This document shows positions 1 through 11,957 of a stretch of DNA of 64,000 bases, piece by piece. The stretch lies in NCBI RefSeq assembly GCF_947179165.1, contig NC_077243.1, positions 7,806,001 to 7,870,000 of the forward strand. The letters run 5' to 3'. A program made the translations under genes and the position numbers. The stretch comes from Solanum dulcamara (Eukaryota; Streptophyta; Magnoliopsida; Solanales; Solanaceae). Numbering within the stretch: position 1 is the first letter of the stretch; each line of letters starts with the position of its first letter. The notes beneath the pieces are model-generated. The model had not been told where the DNA came from. It was given only the letters and a program-made list of their open reading frames with translations, and made no database searches.

Positions 1-1019
1 ATTTATGAATCTCTTAAAAGTCAAATCATAATAAGAATATTCAGGCTGCATTTAGGCCATGTTGCTAATCAGCGATAAACTAAGGCATTATGTTTTGTGT
101 CTATTACTTGTTCTTGGTTAATGTGATAATGAATGATAAGAGTAAAATATTAACAAGGACTACTACTTTCACAGCTAAAGCATGACCACTGTTAGTATAT
201 GACAAAAAAGAACAATGCAAAGTCTTCTTGAATTAATGAATAAATATTGGGTGCTAGCCAGTTTCTCAATTTGCAGATCTCTTTGCTCCTTTCTTTCAAG
301 GATTCTGATAGATTTGTACAGCTGTCACCTCTCCTTAATTTTGTTTTTCAGATAATTCTCTTTTAGGTAATGACTGTTCATGAGTCTAAATCTCTCTGGA
401 ATTTATGGATGCTGAGTTTGGGAACCAATCATCACATATATTTTGCTTAAAGTTTCAGAATTTGTCCCATCAGTGAAATTGTGTCAGTGTATGCAACTTC
501 AATGCTTTTGAAGTAAAATAAACAGATGAGACTCTTGGTTTAACTGTTTTCAGCTGATGGAAGGTTAAGCAATAGAGTTTTAAAATCCTCGATTATAAAC
601 AACTTTTGAAAAATCTTGATGTATAGCTGCCTCTGTATCAGGCGCACTGAAGGCCTTGTGCATAAGGTGTTACTGTAGAATGCCACAAGGTTCATTAAGA
701 AAACAATGCACTTTTCTTCTTGAATTGAAAACTTAGAATTGATATCTACCTTGTATTTTGAATGTGTGTTTCTGCTATAAAGAATAAACAAAGTACTTTG
801 ATTGAATGTTCTTATATTTTGAGATATAAATCTCAGTATGTGATCCTGTGGAAATGGTTAGGCCATATTTTACTGTTTTGGATCATGTCAGCATAGTCGC
901 ATTTTTTGTTGCTTTAGTTTCTAATTGTGTCTTTTGGGCCCATCGTATGCTATGCTGTGACTAATACAATTAAGATGAAGATTTGCAGTAACATCTATGT
1001 GCTGGTAATTTTGAAACAG
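1..1019 (+). other. Intronic sequence upstream of the first visible TTM exon
   Basis: No coding exon is recognisable here. The stretch ends in an acceptor (CAG at 1017-1019) that joins the first visible exon of the TTM1/2-like gene. The Walker-A region expected upstream of that exon is not found in these 1019 bases, so the gene's 5' end lies outside the window and this is most simply one intron. Confidence 0.6.
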
Positions 1020-4000
1020 ATCCACGCTTGACCGACTATGAGACACTGCTCGAGAATATACATGGGCTGAAAGCGGGGAAGCCTGTTCAAGTTCCTATAT
1101 ACGATTTTAAATCTAGCTCTCGCGTGGGTTATAAGTCAGTTTTCATTCTTCTTCTCTTCATTTCTGCTATCTGATTGTTTACTTTTCTTGAGAACACACT
1201 GCCTTTTTTTGTTCCTTGGTACTAGGATTGTTTCTTCTTTTTCTTCTATGTTCCTTGGAGTTCACGGCAGAGGATTGAAGAAAAATACTTGTTGTGCAGG
1301 GAGAGGGGGTCTCAATGGTGGGATTTACCATATTCTTAAAAAGTACTTGTACTGCTCATTAACCACTTTTGATATTTAAAAGATACTAAGACCTCAGTTT
1401 TCTTTCAGTGGTATGTGTGTAACATTTGATTGAAGCCCAAGAATGACATTGCATGTCATCCTTAATCTGACCGATATGCAATATCTTTTTGTGCGAAGTT
1501 TTGCGAACCATTTGTCGGATTTATTTTGGTGGAGAGGACAGACAGTTGTGATTACCCAACATACCACACCCACCGGCGCCCTGGTCCATCTGGCGCTTAA
1601 TTACATTCATGACCTGATTCATACAGAGTTCGTGTATACATAGATAGTTCTTAATAAAGGATCAACAAGAAGAATATAAAGAGTTAGTAGTATACGTGAA
1701 CAGAGTAAAAGAAATATAAGAAGAAAATGGTGTAAAGAAAAGGAGGAGGGGGGGCGGGACCTGTCAAATCAAAATACAATTAAGGGCTTCACGCAGCAGA
1801 CATTCATGGAAGAAAATCTGAATTCCTATTAAATACTTTGTTTCCTTACTTGCCTATGTAAAACGCACACCTACTTCTGTCTGATCCCATAATTCTTTTG
1901 GACCATTGATTTCACAGGACACTTGAACCTCCAAGCTCTCGAATTGTTATAATTGAAGGGATATATGCTTTGAGCGAAAAATTGAGGCCATTGCTAGATC
2001 TCCGTGTGTCTGTCACTGGTGGAGTGCACTTTGACTTAGTGAAACGGGTTCTTAGGGACATCCACCGTGCTGGACAAGAGCCCGAGGAGATAATCCAACA
2101 AATCTCGGAAACGGTTCCGTCTCTGTTATTTTCAAATATATCTAATTCAAATTTCTTTATACATTTTCAACAACCAAGTACAATGATCTTTATGGCATTC
2201 TTCCAACAGGTGTATCCTATGTACAAAGCCTTTATCGAGCCTGATCTAAAGACAGCTCATATCAAAATTATCAACAAGTTTAACCCATTCGCTGGATTTC
2301 AGAACCCCACATATGTTCTAAAGGTTAACATTTTGACCTTTCTCTCTACGTTCCATTTATATTGTGACTATGCAAGCACAACTTTTGGGACTGATGAGTC
2401 TAAATATATTTTACAGTCAACAAAAGCTGTGAATGTAGACCAGATCAAGGCTGTGTTTCCAAATGAACACAAGGAAATTACAGAGGAAACTTATGATATA
2501 TATCTCCTACCTCCTGGTGAAGATCCTGAAGCTTGCCAATCATATTTGAGGATGAGGAACAAGGATGGAAAATACACTCTTATGTTTGAGGTGACAAATA
2601 AGTTCCTTGTCTATATGCTGAACATATCAGTCAGTAATAGTTGGGCTACTTGTCACCTAGTTTTATCATTTTCAGATGGTAAACTTGCTTGATATTGGTT
2701 AAGCTACTTAGATCCTTCGTATCTTCTATTTGATTGCAATGCATCTATACCGCTAATGAGTACCAAGAATACTGTCAGCATGTACTGCCGGTCATTGGCT
2801 GTATGCTGAATGAACTAACATCTAAAATTTTAGGATCTACTGGGTATAGAGCTTGCTAGAAAGAAATATGGCCTTGAGGTGTCCCGTATGATACAGCAGA
2901 AGAAATGTAGCAATCAATCTAATACAAGTTAACTCTTTTTTTAGTAGAACCCTGCTGTTCTGTCATAGCTATCTGGACACTAAACCATAGAACAGTCTAT
3001 CGTGTGACTAACTTCATTTTTGAAAATTTTCGACTTATCATAATCAAATTTCTCTCCATCTTGATCTATTTGCATTCTTGTCTTCCCCTGGAAGAGCATT
3101 CCTGCGCCTTGTCTCTGTTTCCTAGTTTGGGTGCAATTTTGGTATCTATTGAATTTCTAAAAGCTTTACTGTGAGGAATGTCAAGATATAGTAATCTTGA
3201 CACTAATAACCTTGTATCTTCTGATGATTTTCATGTATTTCTTTCAGGAGTGGGTTACAGATAGTCCCTTCATTATATCACCAAGAATCACCTTTGAGGT
3301 CAGTGTACGACTTCTTGGTGGGTTGATGGCATTAGGATATTCAATTGCAACCATTTTGAAAAGGAGCAGCCACATTTTTTCCGATGACAAGGTTTGTGTG
3401 AAAACAGATTGGTTGGAGCAACTCAATCGTCGATATGTTCAGGTATGACAGTCACAAATTACTAAATCGCTCTCATCTCATCTTACTATAATTTCTTTTA
3501 AATATTTGAATCATTATTTGCAAAGAAGAATTTCTTTTGTATTTCTATCTGTCTCTTGTTTTGAGAATTTGGGTTAATTTTATTTCATCTGGAATTCAGG
3601 TAAAGATATGTGTCGTAGACTTCCTAAAGAATCTCTTTAAGGCTGTTCCTAGCCAAGTCTTAGACTTAGAATGTGGCTAAGGCTGTGGGTAATTGAATGT
3701 TTTGTGAGGCTTGTGCATGGCACAATCGGCTAACCTGCCATTTTATTAATCTACTGGAGCAACTTTGATTTTTGGGGTTGAGACAAATGTAAGGATTATA
3801 CTTCGGAGAAATATCCAGTAGAGATGCAATGCTTTGCGCATCACAATCATTGAAGTGTTTACTTAAAGGGGGAACTCCCTAAAATCTCAGTTGAAGAAGT
3901 TTAACAAATACTAACGAAGTAAATTTTTGTATGGAGCTATTTTCTGATGAATATGGGAGTTCATTTTTAAGTTTCCCTTCTGCTGAAGACCCAAGGAACA

Positions 4001-7000
4001 AAGAGAAGTCTGTTAGAATGAGTTTCCTGAGTTTCCTCTTTCTCAATTCTGGCATCGTTTAGCCTGAGGAGCTAATTACTATTATTATTTGTGTTTTCTT
4101 CCTTATGAAGGTGCAAGGAAAAGATCGCTTACATGTAAAATATGTTGCCGACTCTCTGGGTTTGGATGGTTCGTATATTCCTCGCACTTACATCGAACAA
4201 ATTCAGCTGGAGAAGCTTTTAAACGATGTTATGGTATGATAAATTTTAATTAAATACCAAATTTTCCGTTGTTCCTGGTTCTCAGTATTACAGTCCATGC
4301 AGGCATTGCCAGATGATCTGAAGACAAAGCTGAGCATAGACGATGATTTGGTCTCAAGCCCTAGAGAAGCTTTATCCCGAGCCTCGGCAGATAGGAGAAC
4401 AAAGTTTCTTAATCGGTAGGTCATAGGCTAAATTGTTATCTGCTGCTCAAAGTATTTTATATGCACCATTACTTGGATGTTTTTACTTTTTACAATCATC
4501 ACCTACTTATTTCTGCATAAGTCATGCACCGGAAAAGCATCATCTGTTCGCCTGTAACTATTCCCAGTGGTATTCCTCATTCATACTCAACACAACGAGA
4601 AAAACACCTGTCCAAGCTGACAAAACTTGCGGTTAATACTAGAAGATATGATGGTAGAACCCCTGATTCTCCAGCGCCAGTGGCTAATCAGGTAATTATT
4701 CGGAGCAATAGGTTGAGTTTTTTGTTAGAATTTAATGTCTCCACAATTTTGGCGACATATTAAAGTTGTATTTGGTGCGTGAACTGATTTCCATTTTTTT
4801 TCTCAGTTCGGTGTTAATTTCTCTTAGAAAATGTTTTGCCTACTTGGGTGCATTTGTTTGACATAAATTGCACAACTTTAGCTCTAATATAATATTTTAC
4901 TCCAAGAAAAGGAAAAGAGCTTTATCCACTGTCTTGCATCATTTTCTGAACACCATTTTTTTTTTAATCAAGTAAAAGGTTTCATTGATAATAACAAGGC
5001 CAACTTAGCCGTATACAAGTGATATACCAATTCTGAACACCATTAATTGATTCTTAATTGTACTTATTGACTCTCAAGATTGTTATCACCCTTTCATGCT
5101 CATTCCTCTTAGCCACTACCACCATGAACTCATAACCACGCCCTTGACCACAGTTACAGGCTATCAAATCTTTTGGTAATTGGAATATTCCCTTATATTA
5201 GAATATGGTGTAACTCAAACCAACTAACCTGTGGAATGATTTACGTTTGCCTGGATGTTTGATGATAGAATCCTGCTGAAAGTTTGTTCAGCAGAATGAA
5301 ATGAGTCCTTCATGTAGGAGTTAAGAAAACAAACACTTGGATCTCATCATTTGCAAAATAAGTTGACTTTATAACTTTGAAAAAGCAAGTCAAATTATGA
5401 TAAACTGGCAACCTTGGGATCGGTGACTGGAAATTCCTGCTAAAACTGATGGATCCCTTTTTAATCATGCAGAACAGCAAGAGTCCTTTTTTTTTTTAAT
5501 GATTTACAGTTGTTCATATAGATGTACAAAAAGCATATTTGCTTTGTTTAATCAATAGAAAATTGAGAAGAGACTTTTATTTAAGTCTTATAAATCTTTT
5601 AATTGTTCATACACCCTACCCTTGAAAGATTGCGTAACATCTCACTGATCGGGCTCTCTTGTGCCAAAATGAACGGGGCTTAATGATCTGCCGAAGCTGT
5701 GGGATGTCAAAATACATCGGCAAGGATATTTGAATTCCTTGTCCACTCTTTCCAGTATTTTCCAAAAAACAGCAATTAGGAATAGGGAATATATATCAAA
5801 AAAAGTTAGGAATCATTTCTTCATGGAGATCAAATTCGTATCATCCTAGTCGAGAAACACATTGCTTCAGCTCTCGAGTCATGGAGATATTCAAGAGAGA
5901 ATAATAACCAAGGGAACAAACAAAATTGTACCGACATTGTTTATCAATAAAATTATTTTTCTTCATTTTTTTAAAAAAAAGGATCCATTCATTTTTGCTA
6001 AAAAAGATAGTTTGTTTCATCGATATGGAAAACTTGGTCCTGCAATCTTTTTGAGAACTTGGGTTCTGGAGTCTTTACCAGCAAAGAGAGTGGTAAATAA
6101 TGTTAATGTGCACGGGAATACTCTAAATACAATGAGTTACATGGTTGGAGCCAAATATTCTACTTTTTGTATGTTGTATGTTAGCTTCCAATTTAGCAAG
6201 AATAAGAAATTAGAAACGTGAATGGTGTTCTGTTTATTCCTACATATCTGTCCAGCATAACATGTATGCTGTTTTTCCTTTTCTGATTTCCTGCTTAATT
6301 TCATCATTTCTTATACATCAGAAGAGAAGTCAATTTACTACCAGTACCTCCCAATACTGCTGAACTGTTTATAATATAATTAATGTCTCAATCTTACATC
6401 TGCCTTTTTGTTCATTTTCTCTCTCAATCACTCAAGAATTGCCTTTTTTCAGGGAGTTGTTTCTCAACTTACAGAACAGATTTCCACGCTGAGTGAGCGA
6501 ATGGATGAGTTCACAACTCGGATTGAAGAGCTAAACTCAAAAATATCTGCCAATAAAGTTTCTGCTAGCCAACAAAATTTGGCAGTGCAGACTGAGTCTT
6601 GCAATGGGTCTGGACCCACTTCTCTTTTTGTGGCTGGGTTAGGCAATGGCTCGTTGGCTGGTTCTCTTTTACCTCATTCATCATCGTCTTCCCAACTGGC
6701 AAGAGAGTCTTCTCTAATGGAAGAGGTATTCTACGATCATCTCGTGCTCATCTTTTGCATTAAGTAGAGACAAAAAGGAGGCATGGCGGGTAGTTTGATA
6801 TACTCTCTATCCCAATAGTTGTCCAATTTTTGCCTTTTGAGTCAATATGACCAATTTTTAGGGTGAATTCGGTTATTGCATAATTCGTCCATTTGAAAAT
6901 AATTATTTTATCTCACAAAGAGTAATTGATGTAAAATGTAAATGCATTAACCTCGCTGGGAATGGAAACATAAAAGAACACTAATGAGTCCATGATGTTT

Positions 7001-7940
7001 TCTTTGATCTATCACGTTCACACTGTTCCCCAGTTCAATAGAAAATTTCAATTGATTTACCAATCTAGGCAACACAAAGCATCATTAAAGACTAAAGAGG
7101 AAACAAATGGAAAAACTGACTTAATAATACAAGAACTCCATAACCATTCTTTTTGTGGTCTAAAGCATCAGATAAATAGACAACTAAAGACTACAACAAT
7201 TGACTTAATAACAAAGACCAGAATTGACCATATTAAAAGACTCGATAGCTAGTAAAGTTTCCTCCAAGCACAACTCTAAATTCAAGAACCTCAATTACCA
7301 CCTCGGTGATAATTATGAGTTCAAGAACTCTCCTCTTCTTCTAGCTCAGAGGACAACATTTAAATCAAACTTGAATAGCTTGGTCGGTACTTTCAATTGC
7401 ATCGTTAATATTTATTCTAATGCTTTTACCTTCTCATTTACTTGAGTCGAGGGTCTATCGGAAACATCCTCTCTATCTTCACAAGGTAGGGGTAAGGTTG
7501 CGTACACACCACCCTCCCCAAATCCCACTTGTGGAATTACATTGGGTATGTTGTTGTTGTTGCTGTTGTTGTAGTACTTGAGACTGCATTGGATGTTAAT
7601 AACTTTTGCTTCCAAGTACAAAAAAATTTCTCTAAAAACAACCATGGTCCAAGTTCAACACAGTGTCAAGAAGATTGAGAAATTGATTAGATAGTTATGC
7701 TTCTGATGCCAACATAATTTTTAGCAGGTACTTCTCATTGGGAGATCACAGCGTCAGATCATGCACCAAATAGATAATCTGAGCAATATCGTCCGTGAGC
7801 TCAACGGATCTCGCCTAGGCAGAACAGATAGGACCGAAGGAATGGCTGAAGTTGTTGAATCATTTGGTGTTCCTCTGCTTCTAACTCTTGCAATTGGCGG
7901 TGTAGGTATCCTGTTGTTCAGGACCTTGTCTCAAAAATAA
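1020..7940 (+). CDS. TTM1/TTM2-like: Triphosphate tunnel metalloenzyme 1/2-like protein (uridine kinase-like P-loop plus CYTH domain), 5' partial
   Basis: Ten in-phase exons are visible: 1020-1134, 1918-2113, 2210-2323, 2417-2590, 3248-3442, 4111-4233, 4303-4415, 4568-4691, 6453-6725 and 7728-7940 (TAA). They encode about 545 C-terminal residues. The first two exons carry the uridine-kinase/phosphoribulokinase-like part, with [11 protein letters not shown] and [20 protein letters not shown]. Exons 3-6 carry the CYTH tunnel domain ([34 protein letters not shown]). Exon 9 begins with a coiled coil ([22 protein letters not shown]), and exon 10 ends with a hydrophobic tail anchor ([19 protein letters not shown]). 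This order matches Arabidopsis TTM1/TTM2, tail-anchored (mitochondrial outer membrane) pyrophosphatases known from senescence (TTM1) and immunity (TTM2). Roughly 100 N-terminal residues, including the P-loop, lie upstream of the window. I cannot separate TTM1 from TTM2. All junctions are GT-AG. Confidence 0.93.
4958..5030 (-). mobile_element. Very short 5'-truncated L1-type LINE (or L1-tailed SINE) insertion in TTM intron 8
   Basis: On the minus strand this 73-bp stretch reads as a LINE 3' end: a GTATAC-containing segment, an 'aatgaaacctttta' stretch, then a poly-A tail (poly-T at 4958-4965 on the plus strand). It resembles the 3' end of the L1-type element at 61.2-62.2 kb. It is flanked by a perfect 14-bp direct repeat, TTCTGAACACCATT, at 4944-4957 and 5031-5044, which I read as a target-site duplication. 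Confidence 0.65.
6805..6915. repeat. Stowaway-like MITE remnant in TTM intron 9
   Basis: The sequence TACTCTCTATCCCAATA at 6800-6816 resembles the Stowaway terminal motif (CTCCCTCCGTCCCAAT) seen in fuller form at 24.1-24.3 kb. A matching right terminus is not clear, so this is probably a degraded or partial copy. Confidence 0.3.
7447..7574 (+). mobile_element. RTE-LINE / TS-SINE 3'-tail insertion in TTM intron 9
   Basis: A 128-bp segment begins TCGAGGGTCTATCGGAAAC and ends with (TTG)n at about 7549-7574. It matches, on the opposite strand, the 3' end of the RTE LINE at 33357-34840 (GAGCCGAGGGTCTCTCGG, then TTGCGTACAC / CTGCGTACAC, then the TTG tail). An 8-bp direct repeat TACTTGAG flanks it at 7439-7446 and 7575-7582. 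It may be a very short RTE LINE copy or a TS-type SINE lacking its head. No tRNA-like head is visible. Confidence 0.7.
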
Positions 7941-8532
7941 CTGGTTCAGCTAACACTACTGAAACTGTGAACTAGAGGACTCTTGTACATATTCAGAGAA
8001 AATTTTAACAGTGTAAATGCATATGTTTTTAGCCTCGTTATCTTTAACAATAAATACATGAAGAGGATGAAATAGCAGTCTCTTGGAGATGGAGAGTATA
8101 TTTCATGTTGGATGGTTAGTGTAAAGGTATAGTGTAACGGTATCCTTTTTTAGGTTGCTTGTCCAATTGTATAACTAGACCTTGTACTCAAGAATAGCTC
8201 ATGCATTTTTATTTGCATATTTTAATTATTAATTATTAATTTAACAGACTGACTACAGGGTTAGATAATAATAATAATTATGATAGTAGTAGTCAAATGA
8301 TTTTAGGTCTTTTGTTGAGACATCCTCATTTTGATTTCTTTTAAAACATTGAGTGATCTTTCATTCCTTATGCCTCGTAACTTAAACATCGTGATTGGAT
8401 GGTAATGTAGATAAATAGCAGATGTTTAAACATCGTCTTCCAGAATGAAGCAGAGCGGACATGGTGCAGCTATCTAACAGAATTAGGTGCAGGGCAATAA
8501 AAGTGAAACCCTCAATATCATAATTCTGTTCA
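7941..8532. other. Convergent 3' spacer between TTM-like gene and NHP2
   Basis: The stretch lies between the stop codons of two converging genes and presumably holds both 3' UTRs. It is AT-rich with runs such as TAATTATTAATTATTAAT near 8225-8240. I see no ORF with family resemblance and no repeat with clear ends. Confidence 0.6.
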
Positions 8533-10089
8533 TCAAAACAAGGAGGAAGTTGTTTCGCGAATTTCTGATACAACTTGATCATAATCTTCTTTCAGTTTCT
8601 CTTGATCTTCCTGCCCAAGTTCCCCCTTAGTAGGCTTTGTCAATACCAAAACGCAGCAAGTTGGCCTCTTGGTGGCTCCAGCACTTGCTAGATCCTGAAA
8701 ACACAGTTTATCATAACCGCGAAAGAAACTGGCAGAAAAACATCACAAGAATGTAATAATATCGTGTGTTTGAGATAAAAGCTTGACAAGATTCAGCTTA
8801 CTTCTTTTGAGGGAACATAAATGTATGGTATATCAGCTTCCTCACATAGGAGTGGAACGTGGGTAATGACATCTATAGGAGAAATGTTTCCAGCTATAAC
8901 ACACAATCTGTAATTCCCAAAAGACAAATGATGTTCATAAGCTTGTACATGATGTGTTAAATCACAAATATGCAGTTTAACATCAAGGTACGATATAGCA
9001 TGTAGACAAGTTCGTGTCACAAATATTTCAAGGTAGAAAATTTACCATTGAGCCAAATTAGCAAGCTGTGGAATTTGCTTGTACAAGTGCTTATGGGCTA
9101 TGCTATAGAGCAGCTAATAAGGTACTGATGCTGTACAACTTAACCCCCCATCCCCACCCTCACAAAAGGATACTGAGTGGCAATGAAAGAATCAGTGTTG
9201 GTTCTTTATAGACAGTTAGATATTGATTTGATTGCTTCAATTAAGAAATCTGGAATAACTAAAAGGCCTAAATTTTTCACATGAGCTATTCTGATTTTAA
9301 AAATTTAAAAACCAACTAAATTAATTTAGGTTTTTTATTTTAAACAATAAATTATCCAAACCGAACCGTGAATCCCTAAGGTTAGAAGTAGTTGTCTATC
9401 CATTTTAAAGTCCATTCTAAAGCATGAGGCTTGATCTAATCCTATAGGACTATGATACATGTAAACAGACTGAGGACAATCATCAAGAAATACTCAATTT
9501 TCAGTTTTCAATATGCTCGCCAGAAGAAGTACCACTTCGGTGGTTAATGAGATGAGTCTCTCCTTATATGGTTTTGGATGTAGCTCAAGTAAGATTTGAG
9601 ATCCATTTCTTTACTGGTTCTATATGCCACAATGTACATGAATTCGTGTCTAAAAGAGGCATTCCAAAACAAGAAAGCCTACTACTCTCTGTGTCCCAAC
9701 TACTCCCCATTTATGTGGTTAATACCATTCGAATTTCGAGAGTTAAACAGTTTAAGTTTGGCTATGAAAAAAAAGTGGACTGACCCTTTATGACCGCGTC
9801 GAATACTTTTCACTACCTCTTTAACTCCTCTCTTCAAGCATTTATGTTCCGTTGCTGAAAACAGAACAATGGTGTGATTAAACAAATATTAATATAACAG
9901 AACAAAAAGAGTTAAAAAAAAAAACTTAGTTCCCAGAAGTTTATTGATACCTCGCCTGACGAGCTTGAAGGTTCGTTTGCTGAGTTTCTTTCCAGCGAGA
10001 GGTTTAGCAATAGGGGCTATAGCCAATAACTTCTTTCTCTCCTTCTCTTTCTGTGCCGTTTTCTCTACTTCGCTATCACTACCACCCAT
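8533..10089 (-). CDS. NHP2: H/ACA ribonucleoprotein complex subunit NHP2
   Basis: Four exons on the minus strand (9951-10089, 9785-9854, 8802-8907, 8533-8694) join in phase to a 158-residue protein from ATG at 10089 to TGA at 8533. The N-terminus is basic (MGGSDSEVEKTAQKEKERKK; APIAKPLAGKKLSKRTFKLVRR). The L7Ae/NHP2 core follows (KCLKRGVKEVVKSIRRGHKG, LCVIAGNISPIDVITHVP, IPYIYVPSKEDLASAGATKR). The Gly-rich RGHKG and the CVIAGNISPIDVI strand belong to the family RNA-binding surface. NHP2 is a core protein of nucleolar and Cajal-body H/ACA snoRNPs that carry out rRNA and snRNA pseudouridylation. Length agrees with the Arabidopsis orthologue. The gene converges on the TTM-like gene. Confidence 0.94.
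9675..9784. repeat. Stowaway-like MITE remnant abutting NHP2 exon 2
   Basis: TACTCTCTGTGTCCCAACTAC followed by CATTTATGTGG and AATTTCGAGAGTTAAAC parallels the left half of the Stowaway MITE at 24100-24331. It ends where NHP2 exon 2 begins (9785). Only one end is recognisable. Confidence 0.35.
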
Positions 10090-10299
10090 CTCTCTATTGA
10101 AGCAAAAGAAGGGCGTCGCCGTAGGGTTTGTCGAAATGGGAACTCAATAAACTACTAGGGTTAAAAGGACCAAGTTTTCAGCCTCCACCAAGAAAAACTT
10201 TAAGTTGGGCCTTTATGGGTCAATAAGGAGTGCTTTTGAATCTTCGGCTCAGTTTAACAAATTCTTTAAGAAATGGCATATGTTGCTTATTACACCAGT

Positions 10300-10425
10300 T
10301 GCTACTAGACATCGACCAGGAAATGGGAATCATTTATTTTATAGATTCAGGAGCTATATTCCGAACTGGGTTAGTCGTTCTAATACTTTTCTCATGTCAA
10401 TTAAGCCTGCAGATAATATTTCGTT
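10300..10425 (+). pseudogene. Dispersed strictosidine synthase-like exon fragment
   Basis: The frame reading LDIDQEMGIIYFIDSGAIFRTGL matches the SSL segments at about 16900-16969 (NIDQKTGVIYFVDAGAIFRIG) and 19300-19351 (DIDQNNGAIYFVDSGAIFQTG). Resemblance continues past the splice position into the intron (cf. CTTATGTCCAATTTAA at 19373), so the source was genomic DNA and not a spliced transcript. Neither the SSL first exon nor the C-terminal exon is present nearby. The fragment lies about 4.8 kb upstream of the SSL cluster and is probably a relic of an older tandem copy. Confidence 0.75.
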
Positions 10426-10739
10426 GAAGTTAGCAAAAATGAGAATAATCGAAGATGAAGTTGAAAAAAAAGTATTTGAAAGTTAACTTATGTTTGAACG
10501 TGATTCTACTTTTTTTTTATAGGAAATTTGACAATTGAAGTTCAAAATTGTCAAATACTGGACAAACCAGGGTAAATAAGGTAAAAGGGACCTTTGAGAG
10601 TGAAATAAAGGATAGGGGATTTGTATTTTTTTTTTATTTTTTTTATTATAAATATTTAATTAGATGTTAATTATGAAGAGATGAGTTGAATTAGAATATT
10701 TAAAAGTTTAGGATAAAAATTAAAAGATTAAAAACTTTT

Positions 10740-11050
10740 AATAAAACCCTAATTTTCATTCATTTACTCCGCTTTTTTAAATTTATGTTCTCTATTTCCC
10801 TTTTCTCTTCTCTTTTCTTTACTCCATTTTTTAAAACTTTGTTCTTCATTTTCCTCTTCTCTTCTCTTCTCTTCTCTTTTCTTCATTTTTTTAAACGCTC
10901 TTGTTTCTTTTTCTTTCATCTTCTTCTTTCTTAACTTCTTTACTTTTTTTCTTCTCCGTTTTTCCCTTTCTTTTTAAACTTTTTGTGTTTTCATCTTCTT
11001 TTTCGGATGTTGTCATTCTCATTTTTTTCTTCACTCCGATTTGATTGTGA
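10740..11050. repeat. Pyrimidine-rich low-complexity tract
   Basis: The plus strand is dominated by C and T, with repeated TTCTCTTCTCTTTTC units around 10800-10990 and few purines. No coding potential or family resemblance is seen. It sits directly upstream of the 11.1-11.5 kb minisatellite. Confidence 0.6.
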
Positions 11051-11119
11051 AAATTATATTAAAAATTTGATGAAAAGAGAAGAGAACAGAAGAGAGGATA
11101 TGTTGTAAATGTTTATATA

Positions 11120-11490
11120 AACATGAGTTGTTCAAGCAACCAAGAAGATATTTAAACAACCAAAAGTTGTTTAGTTCAAACAACCAGAAGATATTTAAAT
11201 AACCCTAAATTGTTTAGTTCAAACAACAGAAGTTGTTTAAACAACCAAAAATTATTTAAACAACCAAAAGTTGTTTAGTTCAAACAATCAGAAGATATTT
11301 AAACAACTCTAAGTTGTTTAGTTCAAACAACCAGAAGTTGTTTAAACAACCAAAAATTATTTAAACAACCAAAAGTTGTTTAGTTCAAACAATCAGAAGA
11401 TATTTAAACAATCCTAAGTTGTTTAGTTCAAACAACCAGAAGTTGTTTAAACAATCAAAAGTTGTTTAGTTCAAACAACCAGAAGATATG
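11120..11490. repeat. Minisatellite built from palindromic GTTGTTTAAACAAC-type units
   Basis: The motifs GTTGTTTAGTTCAAACAAC and GTTGTTTAAACAAC alternate with AGAAGATATTTAAACAAC. A higher-order unit of 105 bp recurs: AGAAGTTGTTTAAAC starts at 11228, 11333 and 11438. Because each subunit is an inverted repeat, either strand can fold into a series of short hairpins. No gene overlaps it. Confidence 0.9.
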
Positions 11491-11871
11491 TGTTTTTTAC
11501 AACCCTCTTATATGTTGGACCCATTTGTAAATAGCAAAACTTTGGGGTATATAAAAATATTCTTTTTTAAATTAGCATAACTCATTAATACCTAATTATA
11601 CTAGAGTCCCTTTTACCCAATTTTTAAAACTTGTGTCCTATATCCTCAAATAGATAACTCAAAAGTCTCTTTTAATTAAAATCCCCTTTTTAGAAGAATA
11701 AGCTTTATGATAAAGAGTATCATGTAATATCTTACTCTATATATTAAATAAAAATGCTGCAGAATTTTTTTACAACATCACGATTGTACTATCTGCAAGT
11801 GATCTATACACCTTATTGCGATTCACATATGCTAGATACTTATTTTCTTATGAAAAACAACCTCTTTACCT

Positions 11872-11957
11872 CAGAGAGATAAGGTAATCTGTGTACTCTC
11901 TATTTTGTCCAAATCTCACTTTATGGAATTTCACTGAGTATGTTGTTGTTATATATG
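11872..11957 (+). repeat. Degraded RTE/TS-SINE 3' tail
   Basis: The order AGATAAGGTAATCTGTGTACTC, then TCCAAATCTCACTTTATGG, AATTTCACTGAGTATG and TTGTTGTT follows the RTE-LINE 3' tail seen complete at 33357-33480 (minus strand). It carries many substitutions. No flanking duplication is clear, so it is likely an old insertion. Confidence 0.55.

Noticed and set aside
1970..2692. 240-codon open frame across TTM exons 2-4
   Set aside because: It is a read-through of three exons and two short in-frame introns. The spliced product matches the family better, with the intron-derived stretches (for example [17 protein letters not shown]) absent.
11120..11490. CRISPR-like array of regularly spaced palindromic repeats
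   Set aside because: This is a plant nuclear context, spacers are themselves repeated, no cas genes occur, and the period comes from tandem duplication of the whole unit.
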